Source: an uncultured Porphyromonas sp.
GTDB lineage: Bacteria; Bacteroidota; Bacteroidia; Bacteroidales; Porphyromonadaceae
NCBI GenBank assembly: GCA_927910985.1
Contig: CAKMOP010000210.1
Location: 1-9,139 of the forward strand
Direction: 5' to 3'
Length of the DNA: 9,139 nt
The translations under genes and the position numbers were made by a program. Below, in pieces: positions 7,429 to 9,139 of this stretch (its first letter is position 1; every line of letters starts with the position of its first letter). The notes below the pieces were generated by a model, which searched no databases, was not told where the DNA came from, and was given only the letters and a program-made list of their open reading frames with translations.

Positions 7429-7482
7429 CGAAGCCCCCTCCCCTTCACGACCTGAACGATGGTCTGCAGGGAGGGGGCTTCG
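7429..7482 (+). terminator. Long perfect hairpin ending the permease unit
   Basis: CGAAGCCCCCTCCC (7429-7442) pairs perfectly with GGGAGGGGGCTTCG (7469-7482), giving a 14-bp GC-rich stem with a 26-nt loop. The loop holds a small inner GACC/GGTC pair (7449-7452 with 7461-7464). It starts 20 nt after the purine permease stop. The bases after it (TGCTCTGTCTTACTTG) are only mildly T-rich, so it may act as a terminator without a U-run or protect the mRNA 3' end. Confidence 0.65.
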
Positions 7483-7628
7483 GTGCTCTGTCTTACTTGT
7501 CACTTCACGGGAGCGAACTACCCGGCCCTCCATATATAATTATTGTACGCGCGAGGGAGCATCCTCATCCACCTCTGAGGGTAGCACCATCGCCAAGCGA
7601 AGAGCAAGCCTTTTTTACCAAAAGGATG

Positions 7629-7636
7629 TATCTTTG
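7629..7636 (+). promoter_or_regulatory. Bacteroidota -7 element upstream of the amidase
   Basis: TATCTTTG followed by CACC is a textbook TAnnTTTG element. Transcription would begin near 7643, about 40 nt before the amidase ATG at 7685. A T6 run (7611-7616) lies upstream, but no TTTG sits at -33 spacing. The remaining intergenic DNA (7483-7628) holds an AT-rich patch (7531-7545) in otherwise GC-rich sequence, and I see no gene in it. Confidence 0.65.
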
Positions 7637-7684
7637 CACCACTAAGTTGAATGATTGCATGTAGAGGCCCTTCGCCCTACTCCT

Positions 7685-8947
7685 ATGTATATGTCGCTCG
7701 CAGAGATTCACGCTACACGCTACATCCGCGCCTCCTTCTTTTGTCTCTTCTTCACCCTGATCTTAGCTCCGCTTCAGATGCAAGCACAGCAGCTCTTCAC
7801 CGTGGTCATCGACGCTGGTCACGGAGGAAAGGACTCAGGCACCGTAGGTAACGGCGGGAAAGAGAAGGATATCACCTTAGCTGTAGCCCTGCTTGTCGGC
7901 AAGAAGATCAGCGCAGCACATCCCGAAGTACGCGTACTCTACACGCGCAGTACGGATGTCTTCGTGGGACTGCAGGCACGTGCAGACTTTGCCAATAAGC
8001 ACAAAGCCTCGATGATGCTCAGCATCCACGTCAATAGCGCACCCTCGCGGGATGTCTACGGGACGGAGACCTATGTCTTAGGGATTGCGAAGTTCGCCAA
8101 TAACCTCAGCGTAGCGATGCGCGAAAACAAGGCGATGCTCCTCGAGAGCAACTACAAGACCACCTACCGAGGCTTCGACCCGACCTCAACGGAGAGCTAC
8201 ATTATGTTTGACCTGATGCAGGATGCTTACTTCAACAAGAGCATCGAGCTGGCCAACAAGATTCAGCGACAGTATCGTGCATCAGGCCGCTATAGCCGTG
8301 GTGTACGACAGGACATCCTCTGGGTACTGAGCCAATCGGCTATGCCCAGCGTCCTCACCGAAATAGGGTTCCTCTCCAACGCCAGCGAAGCTGCCTTTAT
8401 GCTCAGCGACGCTGGACAGCAAGCCATCGCCTCCTCCATAGCAGCGGGATTCAGCTCCTACTACCGCACCTATCGGGGTAAGAGTCCCCGCATCAAGGAG
8501 GAGAAGGAGTCCGACAGCGTAGAGAGCAAGCGTCGAGACGAAGAGCCAGCCAGTAGCAGCGACTCCTTCGCCCAGCCTACCGCCGAGCAGGAATCCCCAC
8601 GCTCCTCCTCCGTCGAGCGTAGCAGCCGCAAGAGACAAGTACAGGAGCAAGAGAAGAGCAACACCTCAGACAACGATAAGAGCAAGAAGAGCCGCGAGGA
8701 AAAAGCCGACGCCCAGGGGATTACCTACCGCGTCCAGTTCCTCTCCAGCCCCGACAAGATTGACACTGAGGATACTCGCTTCCGCAAGCTACCCACAGCC
8801 GTAGAGCGAGTAAAGGTCGCACACGGCTACCTCTATCTCCTCGCCCCCACCACATCCAAGGTCGAAGCACAGAAGCAACTACGTGCCCTACCCAAGACCT
8901 ACCGCGATGCCTACATCGTACGCTACAGAGGCAAGACGCGCCTCTAA
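7685..8947 (+). CDS. N-acetylmuramoyl-L-alanine amidase (Amidase_3) with SPOR-like tail
   Basis: This enzyme cuts the amide bond between MurNAc and L-Ala in peptidoglycan, using zinc, in the periplasm. From the ATG at 7685 it is 420 residues. It has a signal peptide with the hydrophobic core FFCLFFTLILAPL, probably cleaved after MQA. The Amidase_3 domain has the zinc ligands His46 (VVIDAGHGG), Glu60 (GGKEKDI) and His115 (SIHVNS), and the catalytic Glu226 (LTEIGFLSN). A charged, Ser/Glu/Lys/Arg-rich linker (about 254-344) precedes a C-terminal region (about 346-418, ITYRVQFLSS and YRDAYIVRY) resembling the degenerate SPOR domain of Bacteroidota amidases, which would bind denuded glycan at the septum. 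Starts at 7655 (TTG), 7685 and 7691 are possible; 7685 or 7691 gives a normal-length signal peptide and fits the promoter. The MlaD gene follows by 43 nt. Function is confident; the SPOR call is moderate. Confidence 0.93.
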   Translation: MYMSLAEIHATRYIRASFFCLFFTLILAPLQMQAQQLFTVVIDAGHGGKDSGTVGNGGKEKDITLAVALLVGKKISAAHPEVRVLYTRSTDVFVGLQARADFANKHKASMMLSIHVNSAPSRDVYGTETYVLGIAKFANNLSVAMRENKAMLLESNYKTTYRGFDPTSTESYIMFDLMQDAYFNKSIELANKIQRQYRASGRYSRGVRQDILWVLSQSAMPSVLTEIGFLSNASEAAFMLSDAGQQAIASSIAAGFSSYYRTYRGKSPRIKEEKESDSVESKRRDEEPASSSDSFAQPTAEQESPRSSSVERSSRKRQVQEQEKSNTSDNDKSKKSREEKADAQGITYRVQFLSSPDKIDTEDTRFRKLPTAVERVKVAHGYLYLLAPTTSKVEAQKQLRALPKTYRDAYIVRYRGKTRL

Positions 8948-8990
8948 GTCAGAGACTCCCCTACCATATATATAGTATATAGAGATACGT

Positions 8991-9139
8991 ATGAAGATAA
9001 AGAAAGAGGTACAGATCGGGCTCTTAGCCCTTGTCGCTATTGCCTTAGGCTATATTGGGCTGAACTTCCTCAAGGGCATCGAAGTCTTCAAGAAGACTAC
9101 GACCTATTACGCTCACTTCGACAATCTAAGTGGGATTAC
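8991..9139 (+). CDS. MlaD/MCE-family lipid transport protein, N-terminus only
   Basis: The first 49 codons are seen and the gene runs off the window. It begins MKIKKEVQIGLLALVAIALG, a short basic segment and one membrane helix (about residues 8-26), then FLKGIEVF and TTTYYAHFDNLSGI. The YYAHFDNLSGI segment is the characteristic start of the MCE domain of MlaD-like proteins, which are anchored in the inner membrane and form a periplasmic ring that passes phospholipids between the membranes with an ABC transporter. It follows the amidase by 43 nt on the same strand. That gap is AT-rich (ATATATATAGTATATAG at 8966-8982) but has no TAnnTTTG match, so read-through from the amidase promoter is likely. 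Only the N-terminus supports the call. Confidence 0.85.
   Translation, partial: MKIKKEVQIGLLALVAIALGYIGLNFLKGIEVFKKTTTYYAHFDNLSGI

Noticed and set aside
7655..7684. TTG start for the amidase, adding ten residues
   Set aside because: The extra residues push the signal peptide core too far in and lie almost on the predicted transcription start; the ATGs at 7685 and 7691 fit better.
8965..8990. AT-rich stretch before mlaD as a promoter
   Set aside because: No TAnnTTTG match and only trivial AT alternation; too weak to call.

Overview
This window looks like a GC-rich member of the Bacteroidales, most likely Porphyromonas or a close relative. That placement is inferred from three things. The window holds a SprA/Sov-type type IX secretion translocon gene, a family confined to Bacteroidota. 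It has two promoter elements of the Bacteroidota form TAnnTTTG. No clear Shine-Dalgarno sequences precede the genes. All genes lie on the + strand; no RNA gene, IS element, CRISPR array or attachment site was seen.

Layout. (1) Positions 1-3938 carry the 3' half of sov/sprA, the giant outer-membrane channel of the type IX secretion system. Its reading frame is broken by three single-base indels, although protein similarity continues through all four frame segments. (2) Positions 3939-4129 are intergenic: a small hairpin right after sov, a cluster of short GGAA/TTCC repeats, and a TAnnTTTG promoter. (3) Positions 4130-7408 form a compact three-gene unit with gaps of about 20 nt: a uracil-type NCS2 permease (also frameshifted once), a Tsx-like outer-membrane barrel of the DUF5020 family, and an AzgA/PbuG-type purine permease. 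A long perfect hairpin at 7429-7482 closes the unit. (4) Positions 7409-7684 are intergenic and end in a second TAnnTTTG promoter. (5) From 7685 there is a secreted N-acetylmuramoyl-L-alanine amidase with a SPOR-like tail, followed after 43 nt by the start of an MlaD/MCE-domain lipid-transport gene that runs off the window.

How the genes fit together. The middle unit reads as a nucleobase salvage module: one candidate outer-membrane pore for nucleobases or nucleosides and two inner-membrane symporters, one pyrimidine-type and one purine-type. The last unit pairs a peptidoglycan hydrolase with an envelope lipid-transport component. Sov is functionally separate.

The main oddities are four single-base frame breaks confined to the first 4.6 kb, while the downstream genes are intact. 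They could be sequencing or assembly errors or recent gene decay. Other points of interest are the permease-barrel-permease arrangement, an Asp-to-Asn replacement at a conserved helix-8 site of the purine permease, and the repeat cluster before uraA. I found no clear sign of a wholly new system; the Tsx-like barrel in the salvage operon is the best lead.
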